Positions 47,339 through 56,496 of a stretch of 64,000 bases of DNA are shown here, one piece after another (the first letter of the stretch is position 1; every line of letters starts with the position of its first letter). The stretch is from Polyangium fumosum. GTDB taxonomy: Bacteria; Myxococcota_A; Polyangia; Polyangiales; Polyangiaceae. The translations under genes and the position numbers were made by a program. The stretch covers positions 186,001 through 250,000 of the forward strand of contig NZ_SSMQ01000005.1 of the NCBI RefSeq assembly GCF_005144585.1, given 5' to 3'. The notes beneath the pieces are model-generated. The model searched no databases. It was not told the DNA's origin and saw nothing but the letters and a program-made list of their open reading frames with translations.

Positions 47339-50278
47339 TCAGGGCGCAGCGCAGAAATCGCCGCCCTTGGCGCCTGGCATGGCCGGCAGATCGATCGGCG
47401 TCGTGTCCTCGTCGATCGAGAGCACGAAGGCCACGAGGTTCTCGATGTCGCTCGGGCCGGTGAGGTAACTCGGCGCGGCGAGCGCCTTGTTGTGGGCGAC
47501 GAACGTATTCGAGAACAACTCCTCGAGCGTCCGCGCGTTGCCGGCGTGGAAGAACGGCGCGCCCACCTGCATGCCGAGCAGGGACGGCACGTTGAAGCCC
47601 TTGCCGATCGCCTCGTCGCCCTGGGCCTTCGCGACCATGTCGGCGCGCACCTCGATCACGTTCACCGTGGCCGGCGAGATCCCGAACGTGCCCACGGGAC
47701 GAAGCACGCACTGGATCTGGTCGAGCCCGGCGTTCTTCGGGCTCGGCGAGCGCATGAACTGGTTGCCCGCGGTGGCCGGGAGCAAGGCCGCGGGGAAGCC
47801 GGCGGCGAGCAGCGCGTCGCCCTCGTACGCCTTCGCGAGCAGCGCCTCGTTCGTCGCCGCGGACGGCGTGTAGAAGCGCTTCGAAAGCGTCCACTTCGCC
47901 CCGCCGTGGCAGCCCTGGCAGCTCCCGCCCTCCATGAACAACGTCATGCCCGCGGCGACCTTCGCCGGGTCGAGGTTCGAAGGCTTGCGCGGCGAACGCA
48001 GGCTCCGCGCGTAGGCCTCGAAGTCGTCCCAGTCCTTCCGCACGCTGTCCGTGTCGTGGATCTCCTTCGTCGAGCCATTCAGGCCCACGGCGCCCGCGGG
48101 CGCGTATTTCGCCGTGTCCGCGAGGTTGATGCGATCCGTGTTCGCCGGCGGGTTGCTCTCCGTCGTCACGAGGGCGCCGACGCCGCCTTGCGTGCCGCGC
48201 GCGCTGTTCTCGAAGTCGTGCGCCTCTTCCTGGAACGCCGTCCAGCCGAAGATCCGCTGATCGGTGGGATCCTTCGACGCGTAACTCCCATCGAGGCTCG
48301 TCGCTTGCCGCGGCCCGCGGGCGAAGTACCACGTCACGTTGTCGCTCAAACCGTCGATGTGGCACGTCTGGCAAGAGACCCACGCCTGCCCCCGGAGCGA
48401 CCAGCGCCCGAGCCCCGTGTTGAAGATCCGCTTGCCGCGCAGGACCGACATCCCCGCCGCGTCGGCGGGCAGCGGCGTGGTCTGGACGACGCGCGCCGTG
48501 CCGAGATCGGAGCCCGCGACGACCTGCTTGCCCGGATCGATCGCGAGGGCCGACACGTTGCGGCTGATGTCGTTCGCCACGAACGCGAACGGATGCGTGT
48601 TCGCCACGGCGACGCCGATCGGGCCCACGCCCTTCAGGCTCTCGGCGAGCGCCTGGGGCGCGAGGTCGATGAACTTCTTGTCCGTGGCGCCGACGCTGAC
48701 GACGGCGCCGCTCGTCTCGTTGAAGTTCACGCGGAACACCGCGTCCGCGCCGTTCGCCGGCACGTACGCCTCGCCCGTCGCCCCCACGAACGCGATGTCG
48801 TTCGCGACCAGCGGATACCGGCGGCTCGCGTCGTCGGCCACGCTCGCGCTTGCGTACGTGTCGCGGAAGACGCGGTTCAGGTTCGTCGGCGCCGCGGCGA
48901 CGGCCGCGTCCGTCTTCGTGTCGAGCACGTTCACGACCGGGTGCACCACGGTCTTGTTGTTCGTCGGGATCGCCCGGCACGCGCCGTTGCCGCCGATCGG
49001 TCCGGCGCCCTGGCACGAGCCCGCGGGCGCGTCGCCGCCGCAATCGGCGTCGGTCGAGCAGCTATACGTGCAGGAGCCGACGGTCGTATTGCACGTGCTG
49101 AGGACGTTCACGTTCGTGCATTGCGCGTTCGTCGTGCAGGCGTTCTTCTGGAACGGGCCCACAGGGCCGGCCGGCGAGGCGCAGATCGACGTGACGTAGG
49201 CGAGATCCTTGTGGATCGTGATCGACTGGAGCTGGTTCGGGAAGCAGCCCGTGGCTTGCCCCTTGTGGTCGACGAAGCCCGTGTCGTCGATCGACGGCAG
49301 GGCGATCGTGGCGACCGCGCCGTCGGCGGCCTTCACGCTGTAGACGATGCCTGCCCAGTTCGTATCGACGTTCGACACGCCCTGCGCGTTGATCTGCTCG
49401 GGGGCCGTGCGCTGGGCGAAGAACTCGGTCGCGTAGATCTTCTCGTCGGCGTCGTCGGCGTCGCCGTCGTTCGTGATCGCGAGCGAGCGCGGGTGCGCGA
49501 GCGCGGGCCGCGCCTTGTCGGCGGCGACCGAAGGCCCGAGCAGGCCCGTGCCGGCGAGCGGCCCGTTCAGATCGATCGTCTTCGACAACGTCAGCGACGC
49601 GAGGTCGATGAGCGAGAGCGTGCCGTCGACCCAGTTGGCGACGTAGAGCGACGTGTTGTTCGGGGTGATCGCGACGGCCGTGGGCTCCGAGCCGACGGCG
49701 ATCTCCTTGCCCATGACGGGCGTGCCCTTGAGGTCGCGGATCTCCACGACCTTCTGGTCCTTGCGCAGCACCACGTAGGCCTTGTCGCCGCAGCCGTCGA
49801 TCGCGACCTGCCAGGGCTCGCCCCCCACGACGATCTCGGCCTTTTTCGTGAGCGTCGGCAGATTGTCCACGGGATTGTATTCGACGGAGAGCACCGTCAC
49901 GCTGCCCGCGTCGCGGTTCACGGCGACGACGGTCGTGTCGTCCGCCGAAATCGCGACCGCCGCGCCGCGCGTCGCGCCGGGCGCGGGCGTCGTGCAAAGC
50001 GCTGCGCCGCCCCCGGCGCCGCCTTGCCCGCCCATTCCGCCGCCGCCCATTCCGCCTTGCCCGCCGGCGCCGCCGCCGCCGGTATTCCCGCCGCCGGTGC
50101 CGCCGCCCGCGCCGCCCGAGCCCGAGCCCGAGGACGAGCTCGTCGCCGTGGATGGATTCGTCGGTTCGTCGCTGCAACCGGCCCCGGTCACGGCGCTTCC
50201 CAGCAACAGCGCGCATACACCAGCGAACGCGCCGCCCAGGCGACGCCGCACGGGCCTGCTCATCGAAGGTCTTTGCAT
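47339..50278 (-). CDS. Lipoprotein beta-propeller with multihaem cytochrome c (MauG-like)
   Basis: ATG at 50278 follows GGAAGGGG. The 979-residue lipoprotein (lipobox VTGAGC) has a Gly/Ser/Ala-rich linker (GGGTGGGNTGGGGAGGQGG), a beta-propeller with YVTN-type repeats (KTVVHPVVNVLDTKTDAAVA, LANNTSLYVANWVDGTLSL-type elements) and a Cys-rich insert (CTTNAQCTN, CSTDADC). The cytochrome region toward the C-terminus has haem sites CQTCH and CQGCH. Overall design matches the protein at 39.1-41.9 kb but with separate surface anchoring and a Cys-rich insertion. Likely part of an extracellular electron-transfer or oxidase function. Confidence 0.85.
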   Translation of the reverse strand: MQRPSMSRPVRRRLGGAFAGVCALLLGSAVTGAGCSDEPTNPSTATSSSSGSGSGGAGGGTGGGNTGGGGAGGQGGMGGGGMGGQGGAGGGAALCTTPAPGATRGAAVAISADDTTVVAVNRDAGSVTVLSVEYNPVDNLPTLTKKAEIVVGGEPWQVAIDGCGDKAYVVLRKDQKVVEIRDLKGTPVMGKEIAVGSEPTAVAITPNNTSLYVANWVDGTLSLIDLASLTLSKTIDLNGPLAGTGLLGPSVAADKARPALAHPRSLAITNDGDADDADEKIYATEFFAQRTAPEQINAQGVSNVDTNWAGIVYSVKAADGAVATIALPSIDDTGFVDHKGQATGCFPNQLQSITIHKDLAYVTSICASPAGPVGPFQKNACTTNAQCTNVNVLSTCNTTVGSCTYSCSTDADCGGDAPAGSCQGAGPIGGNGACRAIPTNNKTVVHPVVNVLDTKTDAAVAAAPTNLNRVFRDTYASASVADDASRRYPLVANDIAFVGATGEAYVPANGADAVFRVNFNETSGAVVSVGATDKKFIDLAPQALAESLKGVGPIGVAVANTHPFAFVANDISRNVSALAIDPGKQVVAGSDLGTARVVQTTPLPADAAGMSVLRGKRIFNTGLGRWSLRGQAWVSCQTCHIDGLSDNVTWYFARGPRQATSLDGSYASKDPTDQRIFGWTAFQEEAHDFENSARGTQGGVGALVTTESNPPANTDRINLADTAKYAPAGAVGLNGSTKEIHDTDSVRKDWDDFEAYARSLRSPRKPSNLDPAKVAAGMTLFMEGGSCQGCHGGAKWTLSKRFYTPSAATNEALLAKAYEGDALLAAGFPAALLPATAGNQFMRSPSPKNAGLDQIQCVLRPVGTFGISPATVNVIEVRADMVAKAQGDEAIGKGFNVPSLLGMQVGAPFFHAGNARTLEELFSNTFVAHNKALAAPSYLTGPSDIENLVAFVLSIDEDTTPIDLPAMPGAKGGDFCAAP

Positions 50279-50372
50279 CGTATCCCCTTCCTTTTTTCGA
50301 TGTGCGCCGGTACCCCCCATGGCCGGAGACACATCAAGCTGGAGACTACGCGCGAGCCGACCTTCGGTTTCG

Positions 50373-50921
50373 TTATTTTTCGACGAGCGAGCAGCGCGAG
50401 ATCGTCCCCGTCACGACATTGTCGCCCACGGTGATGTAGAGCTGCTCGTCATCCCGGAGAAGGTCGAGCTTCGTATTCCGATCGACCTTGGCTTCGACGG
50501 CATCGAGGAAGGACGGTTCGATTCGCCACACCTCGATCGCCTCGACCTTGTGAATGACGCGCGACGACGCTTCGCGCTGGAGCAACGCGAGCGGCGCGTG
50601 TGTGAAGAGCGCGACCCGGCGCGCGGCCTTGGCGGCCTTGTGCAGCCGCTCGGCCGAGGGGGATCCGATATCGATCCAGGCGAGGAGCAGCCCCGTGGGA
50701 TCACGAATGACCACCGGCGGCTCTTCCGTGGAGCAGAGGCCCTCTTTGCTGAACGTAATGCCTTCCTCATAGCTGAGGCAGTAGGCGATCGTACGCGTCA
50801 GCAAATATCGCATGCTCTCCGACGGGTGGCGCGCGAGGCGGAGATCGAAGGTCTCGTAGACCCCACGATCGACGTCGGAGAGGTTCACCTGCAAGTGGTA
50901 GATGGTCGCGGTCAGGGCCAT
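50373..50921 (-). CDS. yaeQ: YaeQ family protein
   Basis: A 182-residue protein that follows the YaeQ pattern through its length: MALTATIYHLQVNLSDVDRG, YETFDLRLARHPSESMRYLL, RTIAYCLSYEEGITFSKEGL, EEPPVVIRDPTGLLLAWIDI and KKAAKAARR-like basic centre, ending with a beta hairpin (EQLYITVGDN). E. coli YaeQ has 181 residues. YaeQ structures show a PD-(D/E)xK nuclease-like fold, with activity unproven. Single gene. Confidence 0.9.
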   Translation of the reverse strand: MALTATIYHLQVNLSDVDRGVYETFDLRLARHPSESMRYLLTRTIAYCLSYEEGITFSKEGLCSTEEPPVVIRDPTGLLLAWIDIGSPSAERLHKAAKAARRVALFTHAPLALLQREASSRVIHKVEAIEVWRIEPSFLDAVEAKVDRNTKLDLLRDDEQLYITVGDNVVTGTISRCSLVEK

Positions 50922-51046
50922 GGGCGGCCGCAGGATAGCGGAACCGGGGCGGCGCGCCCGGGCGACACGCCTCCCGCCGCGGGCATACGCTCACCACCGG
51001 AGCCCACCGAGCAGGATCCCGACGTTCCAGGTTCCTTCGATCTTCC

Positions 51047-51087
51047 TTGCCCTCCATCAACTACCTAGGTAGTATTACTCGGGTAGT
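51047..51087 (+). promoter_or_regulatory. BlaI-type promoter with two tandem operator palindromes
   Basis: TTGCCC (51047-51052) and TAGTAT (51070-51075) are separated by 17 bp. ACTACCTAGGTAGT (51060-51073) is a perfect 14-bp palindrome overlapping the -10, and ATTACTCGGGTAGT (51074-51087) is a degraded copy directly downstream covering the transcription start. Two adjacent sites suit cooperative binding of BlaI/MecI-type dimers, whose known operators are TACA/TGTA-centred palindromes. The arrangement predicts strong autorepression of the blaI-M56 pair. Confidence 0.72.
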
Positions 51088-51103
51088 AGCTGACGAGGAA
51101 CAC

Positions 51104-51541
51104 GTGTCGAACAAAGACAAGGGCAAGGACGCATTCGAGGACGAGGCCGAGGGGGGGCAAAAGCTCACGCATCTCGGCGCTTTGCAGCTCGCGATCATGC
51201 GAGTGCTCTGGGAGCTCGGCGAGGCCACGGTCACGGACGTGCACCAGGCCTTGCTTTCGGAGCGTGGCCTCGCGCCGACGACCATCGCCACCATGCTGAA
51301 GAAGATGGAGGAGAAGGGCGTCGTGGCGCACCGCGCCGACGGCCGAAAATTCATTTATCGGCCCACGGTGAGCGAGGACCAGGTCACGCGAGGCATGGTC
51401 TCCGACCTGACCGAGCGCCTCTTCCGGGGAGATCCCGTGGCGCTCGTATCGCATCTGATCGCGCGCCACGAGATACGCGCCGACGAGCTCTCCGAGCTCG
51501 AACGAATGATCGCCGCGGCCAAGAAGGAAGGGAAGCGATGA
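51104..51541 (+). CDS. BlaI/MecI/CopY-family repressor
   Basis: GTG at 51104 follows GAGGA and is downstream of two operators; the longer upstream frame would start inside them. The 145-residue protein has the winged helix of the penicillinase-repressor family: LGALQLAIMRVLWELGEATV, then APTTIATMLKKMEEKGVVAH and KFIYRPTVSEDQ, and a dimer C-terminus with ALVSHLIARHEIRADELSEL. A cleavage-sensitive loop lies between. An unusual acidic N-terminal lead (KDKGKDAFEDEAEGG) precedes the HTH. Its stop overlaps the M56 gene start (ATGA), the canonical BlaI-BlaR1 order. Confidence 0.92.
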   Translation: MSNKDKGKDAFEDEAEGGQKLTHLGALQLAIMRVLWELGEATVTDVHQALLSERGLAPTTIATMLKKMEEKGVVAHRADGRKFIYRPTVSEDQVTRGMVSDLTERLFRGDPVALVSHLIARHEIRADELSELERMIAAAKKEGKR

Positions 51542-53592
51542 ACACCCTCGTGGGATGGTTGGTCACGTACCTGATCCACAGCACGGCCCTCCTCGGGGGC
51601 GCGTGGCTGTTCGATCGTTTGTCGCGGAATCGCCCCGATTGGCAGGAGCTCGCGTGGCGCGTCGCCCTCGTGGGCGGGCTCGTCACGGCCACCGTGCAGA
51701 CGGCCGCGTCCCTCCGCCCCGTGGGCGGGACCTTTTCGCTCGCGGGGCCCGCGCCCACGGCCCGCGTGCTCGACCGCGAAATGCCCCGCGCGACCGAAAT
51801 CATCGTCACGACGGACATGGGCCCCGCGACGCACGTCGTCGTGACCTCGGCGAAGCCCTCGGCCTTCCTGCCCAAAACGAAAGCCACGTCGGCGGCGAAG
51901 CCCTCGCGCGCGGCGTTCCTTTCGTGGTCCAAGGTCCTCGTGGCTGGGTGGGCGATCGGCTCGCTCTTCTTGCTCGGCTCGCTCGCGCGCGCCTGGAGGT
52001 CCCTGCGCAAGCGCCTCGAAGGCCGGCGGAGGCTCGAAGGGGGTCCGCTCGGTGATGTCCTCGCCACGCTCGCAGCGCGTGAACCTGTTTGCATGCGGGC
52101 GCCCTTGCTCAGCGCGTCCGAGAAAGTGAACGTTCCCATGGCCCTTGGTATTCGTCGTCCAGAAATCTGTCTGCCGGAGCGCGTGACGAAAGAGCTCGGC
52201 CCGGACGCCCAGGAGAGCGTGCTCGCGCACGAGCTCGGGCACGTGGCGCGGCGTGATCCGCTCTATCGATTGGCCACGAGCATCTTTTGCCGGGTGTTCT
52301 TCTTCCAGCCTTTGAACTGGCTCGCAGCGCATCGCCTCGCGGCAAGCGCGGAGCTCCTGGCCGACGATTGGGCCGCGCGGCGCACGGCGCGCCCGCTCGA
52401 CCTCGCGGAGTGCCTGACGAAGGTGGCGCGCTGGGTCCACCGGCCGATGACGGGCCTGCCCGTGCCGACGATGGCGGCGGGGACGAGCGAGCTGCGGCAG
52501 CGCGTCGAGCGCCTCGTGCGGGGCGAAGGCATAACGGCGGAGCCGCGCAAGCCGCTGTGGGCCGCGCCGATCGTCGCATTCGTCCTGACCGCGTTCACGC
52601 TGCTCGCGCCTTGCGCCTGCGGCGTGGCCGAAGCGAAGGGATTGCCCCCGGCGACGCCCGTCGCCAAGAAGGGCGCCGCGCCCGCGAAGCCCACGCCCGC
52701 CGCCCTCGCGGACGAGGACGAGGACACGGACGAGGACACGGACGAGGAGCCCGTCTGCGAGGGCCCGAAGCACAAGCGAAACGACAAGCACCACGCCAAG
52801 GCGGAGAAGCACCATGGCGAGAAGCACGCGCATCACCGCCCTTACGTGCCCGCCGCGCAGGACGACGACGACGACCAGGACAACGACGACGACGACGACC
52901 AGGACAACGATCCCGCGGACCAGGACAACGATCCCGCGGACCAGGACAACGACGACGACCACCAGGACAACGAAGTCGCCGTCGCGCGTGGCCCGCGGAT
53001 CCGCATCCACATGCCGGCGCCGAGCGTCGATATCGACTTCGAGCAGATCGACGCCGACCTCGACCGAGCCCTCGCCGACGTGCGCAAGAACGTGCACGAC
53101 GAGGACGCGCGGAAGCTTGCCGAGCGAGAGATCAAGCGGGCGCGCAAGGACGCGCGCAAGGAGCTCGAAGACGCACGCAAGGAGCTCGAAGACGCGCGCG
53201 AAGAGATGCAGGAGCGCCTGCGCGAGCTGCGCGAGCAGATGCCGGAGATCCGCCGCCGGGCCATGGAGAGCGCCCGCGAGGCGTCCGAGCAGGCGCGCGA
53301 GGACGCGCTCGAAGAGGCGCGCGACGCCGAGGAAGAGGCCACGAAGGCGCAACGCAAGGCCCGCAAGGCCCGCAAGAAGGCCCAGCACGCCGTGCCGCCG
53401 GCGCCGCCCGTGCCGCCTCCGCCGCCGGCGCCGCATGCCGCGCCGCATCCCATGCCGCACCCGTCCCCGATGCCGCACCTGCCGCCCATGCCGCCGGGCC
53501 ATCGTGGCGTGCCCGCGCCCCCCGCGCCGCCCATGCCGCCTGCGCCGCACGGCGCGCCGATCCCGCCGCCGCCGCCTCCGCCGGCGCCCTGA
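51538..53592 (+). CDS. M56-family membrane metallopeptidase (BlaR1-like) without sensor domain
   Basis: A 684-residue protein. Membrane helices surround a gluzincin-type site HELGH (231-235) with RRDPLYRL after it, as in BlaR1/MecR1. The C-terminal penicillin-binding sensor is absent. In its place are an acidic repeat (DDDDQDNDDDD with four DQDND units at about 442-479) and a highly charged coiled coil of about 115 residues (AEREIKRARKDARKELEDAR and similar). A Pro/His/Met-rich tail follows (PPVPPPPPAPHAAPHPMPHP). The protease probably inactivates the BlaI-type repressor as in beta-lactam systems, but the stimulus is not a beta-lactam bound by a fused sensor. Confidence 0.88.
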   Translation: MNTLVGWLVTYLIHSTALLGGAWLFDRLSRNRPDWQELAWRVALVGGLVTATVQTAASLRPVGGTFSLAGPAPTARVLDREMPRATEIIVTTDMGPATHVVVTSAKPSAFLPKTKATSAAKPSRAAFLSWSKVLVAGWAIGSLFLLGSLARAWRSLRKRLEGRRRLEGGPLGDVLATLAAREPVCMRAPLLSASEKVNVPMALGIRRPEICLPERVTKELGPDAQESVLAHELGHVARRDPLYRLATSIFCRVFFFQPLNWLAAHRLAASAELLADDWAARRTARPLDLAECLTKVARWVHRPMTGLPVPTMAAGTSELRQRVERLVRGEGITAEPRKPLWAAPIVAFVLTAFTLLAPCACGVAEAKGLPPATPVAKKGAAPAKPTPAALADEDEDTDEDTDEEPVCEGPKHKRNDKHHAKAEKHHGEKHAHHRPYVPAAQDDDDDQDNDDDDDQDNDPADQDNDPADQDNDDDHQDNEVAVARGPRIRIHMPAPSVDIDFEQIDADLDRALADVRKNVHDEDARKLAEREIKRARKDARKELEDARKELEDAREEMQERLRELREQMPEIRRRAMESAREASEQAREDALEEARDAEEEATKAQRKARKARKKAQHAVPPAPPVPPPPPAPHAAPHPMPHPSPMPHLPPMPPGHRGVPAPPAPPMPPAPHGAPIPPPPPPPAP
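52861..52973 (+). repeat. Tandem 21-bp coding repeats in the M56 gene
   Basis: Two exact copies of GACCAGGACAACGATCCCGCG (52897-52917 and 52918-52938) are flanked by partial copies sharing GACCAGGACAACG. The region encodes Asp/Gln/Asn runs (DQDNDPADQDND). It is a low-complexity expansion likely to vary in length between strains. Confidence 0.75.
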
Positions 53593-53630
53593 AAAACCCC
53601 GCCGCAGGCGAATCGACAATCAGCAACACG

Positions 53631-53676
53631 GCCCCGGAGAGCAGTCTCCCTCCCTGCTCTCCGGGGCTCTTTTTTT
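53631..53676 (+). terminator. Strong intrinsic terminator after the M56 gene
   Basis: GCCCCGGAGAGCAG (53631-53644) and CTGCTCTCCGGGGC (53654-53667) form a perfect 14-bp stem with a 9-nt loop, followed by TCTTTTTTT. This is a classic Rho-independent terminator located 38 nt after the stop codon, separating the BlaI-M56 operon from the SDR gene. Confidence 0.92.
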
Positions 53677-53735
53677 CGCGCTCGCTGCGCGTGGCCGCCG
53701 CGCGCGCTAGCATCCGCCCGAGCAAGGAGGAAACC

Positions 53736-54530
53736 ATGGATCTCGGATTGACGGGAAAGCGGGCGCTCGTGACGGGTTCGACCGCGGGAATTGGCCTCGC
53801 CGCTGCGCACGCCCTGGCGAGCGAGGGCGCGCATGTCACGGTGAACGGTCGGACCGAGTCCCGCGTGCAGGGCGCCGTGGATGCGCTCCGGCGCGCGTTG
53901 CCCGGCGCGACGATCGAAGGCATCGCGGCGGATCTCTCGACCGCGGCCGGATGCCAAGCGCTGATCACGAAGCTCCCCGACGTCGACGTGCTCGTCAACA
54001 ACATGGGCATCTTCGAGCCCAAGCCGTTCGAGGAGATCCCGGACGAGGACTGGCTCCGGTTCTTCGAGACGAACGTGCTCAGCGGCATCCGGCTCTCGCG
54101 CCATTACGTGACCGGCATGCGGGCCCGGAACTGGGGCCGCATCGTGTTCGTGTCGAGCGAGTCGGGGATCCAGATCCCGACCGAGATGATCCATTACGGC
54201 ATGACGAAGACGGCGCAGCTCGCGGTCGCGAAGGGCATCGCCGAGACGTTGCGCGGGACCGGCGTCACCGTGAACAGCGTCCTGCCGGGCCCGACGTCGT
54301 CCGAGGGCGTGGGGGCGTTCGTCTCCCAGCTCGCGGCGGCGCGCGGCGTGGACGCCGCCACGGTCGAGCGCGAATTCTTCGCCACCGCGCGGCCGACCTC
54401 GATCATCCAGCGCTTCGCCACGCCAGACGAGGTCGCCGCCATGATCGCATACGTGTGCAGCGCCCGCGCGTCGGCCACCACGGGCGCGGCGCTCCTCGTG
54501 GACGGCGGCGTGGTGCGCTCGATCGCGTGA
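53736..54530 (+). CDS. Short-chain dehydrogenase/reductase
   Basis: ATG at 53736 follows AAGGAGG, a strong site. The 264-residue protein has the SDR cofactor motif TGSTAGIG (13-20), NNMG (88-91), and the catalytic triad Ser141 (SSES), Tyr154 and Lys158 (YGMTK). It ends with the family C-terminus ASATTGAALLVDGG. Position 38, after the second strand, is Asn-Gly-Arg, favouring NADP(H). The oxidation or reduction substrate is unknown; similarity to FabG-type reductases is general. Monocistronic, preceded by a terminator. Confidence 0.92.
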   Translation: MDLGLTGKRALVTGSTAGIGLAAAHALASEGAHVTVNGRTESRVQGAVDALRRALPGATIEGIAADLSTAAGCQALITKLPDVDVLVNNMGIFEPKPFEEIPDEDWLRFFETNVLSGIRLSRHYVTGMRARNWGRIVFVSSESGIQIPTEMIHYGMTKTAQLAVAKGIAETLRGTGVTVNSVLPGPTSSEGVGAFVSQLAAARGVDAATVEREFFATARPTSIIQRFATPDEVAAMIAYVCSARASATTGAALLVDGGVVRSIA

Positions 54531-54627
54531 CCCACGCGCCGAGCGAGCGGGCGAAATCGCCCCCAAGATGCTCGCTCGTCGGGCTGCTCTCCGCGGGTCC
54601 GCCTCCTGCTCTTCGTCCTCTGGACGA

Positions 54628-56382
54628 ATGCATGCCTACGACCTCATCCTCACGCTGACGGGCGGGCTCGTCGCGGCGCTCCTGCTCGGCATGATGACGC
54701 GCCGCCTCGGCGCTTCGCCCATCCTCGGCTACCTCCTCGCCGGCGTCGTCGTCGGCCCGTGGACCCCGGGGTTCGTCGCGAACCTCGAGCTCGCCGGGCA
54801 GCTCGCCGAGGTGGGCATCGTCCTGCTCATGTTCGGCGTGGGATTGCATTTCCAGCTCGGCGACCTCCTCAAGGTCCGGCGCATCGCCGTGCCGGGCGCG
54901 GTCGTGCAGAGCCTCTTCGCCACCGTGATCGGGGCCGTGGTCGCGGTCGCGTTCGGGTGGTCCACGTCGGCCGGCCTCGTGCTCGGCATGTCCGTGGCCG
55001 TCGCGAGCACGGTCGTGCTCATCCGAATGCTCACCGATCACGACGCGCTCGAAACGCCGCACGGGCACGTCGCCGTCGGATGGCTGATCGTCGAGGACAT
55101 CTTCACGGTCGTCATTCTCCTGATGGTACCGGTCCTCGCGTCGTTGCGAGGCACGGACGCCTCCCCTGTGCAGGCGGTCGGGATCGTCGGCATTGGATTG
55201 CTCAAGCTCACCGCGCTCATCGCGCTCGTGCTCATCATCGGGGCGCGCGCCGTCCCCTGGTTCCTCACGCGCGTCGCGCAATCGCGCAGCTCCGAGCTCT
55301 TCACGCTCGCCGTCCTCGCGGTCGCGCTCGCCGTCGCCACGGGCTCCGCCGTCATTTTCGGGGCGTCGATGGCGCTCGGCGCGTTCCTCGCGGGCATGGT
55401 CGTCGGACAATCGAAGGTCAGCCACCAGGCGGCCGCGGATGCGCTCCCGATGCGGGACGCCTTCGCGGTGCTCTTCTTCGTCACCGTCGGCATGCAATTC
55501 GACCCGCGCTCGCTCATCGCGCAGCCCGGGCTCGTCCTTTCGGTGCTCGGAATCATCCTCCTCGCCAAACCCCTCGCCGCGCTCCTCGTCGTCGTGGTGC
55601 TCGGATATTCGGTCCGGACGGCGCTCACGGTGGCGATCGGGCTCGCGCAGATCGGCGAATTTTCGTTCATCCTCGCGGACGCGGCGAACAAGGTCGACCT
55701 CTTCCCCGCGGAGGGGCGCAGCGTGCTCGTGGCGTGCGCGATCGTCTCGATTGGCCTGAATCCCTTGCTCTTCCGGCTCATGGATCCCCTCGAAGAATGG
55801 CTGCGCAGGCGCCCGACGCTCTGGCGCGGGCTCAACCGCCGCGCCGAGGCGCGCGGGGAAGCGCTCCGGGAGCAGGCCCCGAAAGAGCCGACCCGCGCAT
55901 GCGACGTCCGCGCGATCGTCGTGGGGTATGGCCCCGTCGGCCGTACGGCCGTGGACATCCTGGATCGATTCAACGTCTGCTCGGTCATCGTGGAATTGAG
56001 CATCGACACCGTCACCGAATTGACGAACAACGGCCGAATCGCCGTGTACGGCGACGCGCGCAGGGCCGAGGTCCTTCATGCGGCGGGCATTGGTACCGCC
56101 GACTACCTCGTCGTGACCACGCCGAACCCGGAGACGCGGGCTGCGGTGGTCAACGTGGTGCGCAGCCTCCAGCCCGACCTGCCGATTTTTGTGCGGGCCC
56201 ATTACATCAGCGAGCGTCAGGCGCTGGAGACGCACCGCGCGACGGCGGTTTGTTACGAAGAGGCCGAGGTCGCCGTTCGGTTGGCGGAGATGCTCCTGAC
56301 AGAAATCGGCGTCGAGGCAGCGCAGATCGAGGCAGAATCGCTCCGCATTCGCGAGGAGCTCGGGCCCGGCGCGTCGCCGTGA
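54628..56382 (+). CDS. CPA2-family cation:proton antiporter with TrkA-N domain
   Basis: ATG at 54628 (MHAYDLILTLTGGLVAALLL) starts a 584-residue membrane protein with about 12-13 transmembrane helices of the Kef/CPA2 antiporter fold (GYLLAGVVVGPWTPGFV, VGIVLLMFGVGLHFQLGDLL, ALGAFLAGMVVGQSKVSHQA, VLFFVTVGMQFDP). A C-terminal cytoplasmic Rossmann domain follows (about 420-560, VVGYGPVGRTAVDIL), the nucleotide-binding TrkA-N regulator. It has no glutathione-binding partner gene nearby. Probable K+/H+ or Na+/H+ exchanger for pH or osmotic control. Confidence 0.9.
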   Translation: MHAYDLILTLTGGLVAALLLGMMTRRLGASPILGYLLAGVVVGPWTPGFVANLELAGQLAEVGIVLLMFGVGLHFQLGDLLKVRRIAVPGAVVQSLFATVIGAVVAVAFGWSTSAGLVLGMSVAVASTVVLIRMLTDHDALETPHGHVAVGWLIVEDIFTVVILLMVPVLASLRGTDASPVQAVGIVGIGLLKLTALIALVLIIGARAVPWFLTRVAQSRSSELFTLAVLAVALAVATGSAVIFGASMALGAFLAGMVVGQSKVSHQAAADALPMRDAFAVLFFVTVGMQFDPRSLIAQPGLVLSVLGIILLAKPLAALLVVVVLGYSVRTALTVAIGLAQIGEFSFILADAANKVDLFPAEGRSVLVACAIVSIGLNPLLFRLMDPLEEWLRRRPTLWRGLNRRAEARGEALREQAPKEPTRACDVRAIVVGYGPVGRTAVDILDRFNVCSVIVELSIDTVTELTNNGRIAVYGDARRAEVLHAAGIGTADYLVVTTPNPETRAAVVNVVRSLQPDLPIFVRAHYISERQALETHRATAVCYEEAEVAVRLAEMLLTEIGVEAAQIEAESLRIREELGPGASP

Positions 56383-56496
56383 CGCGGCGCGTCCGCCGGG
56401 ATGCGCAGCACGTATTCGGCTTGCAGCCCGCGACAAGCCCGGGATACGATGCCTCCACGGTGCGCGGATCACGCGCCCGGGCGGGAGGGAACGACA

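Noticed and set aside
52861-52973. CRISPR-like short repeats
   Set aside because: Repeats are tandem, in frame and without spacers, and encode an acidic linker in the M56 protein.
51538-53592. True BlaR1 beta-lactam receptor
   Set aside because: The M56 core is present but no C-terminal penicillin-binding domain with SxxK, SxN or KTG motifs is visible.
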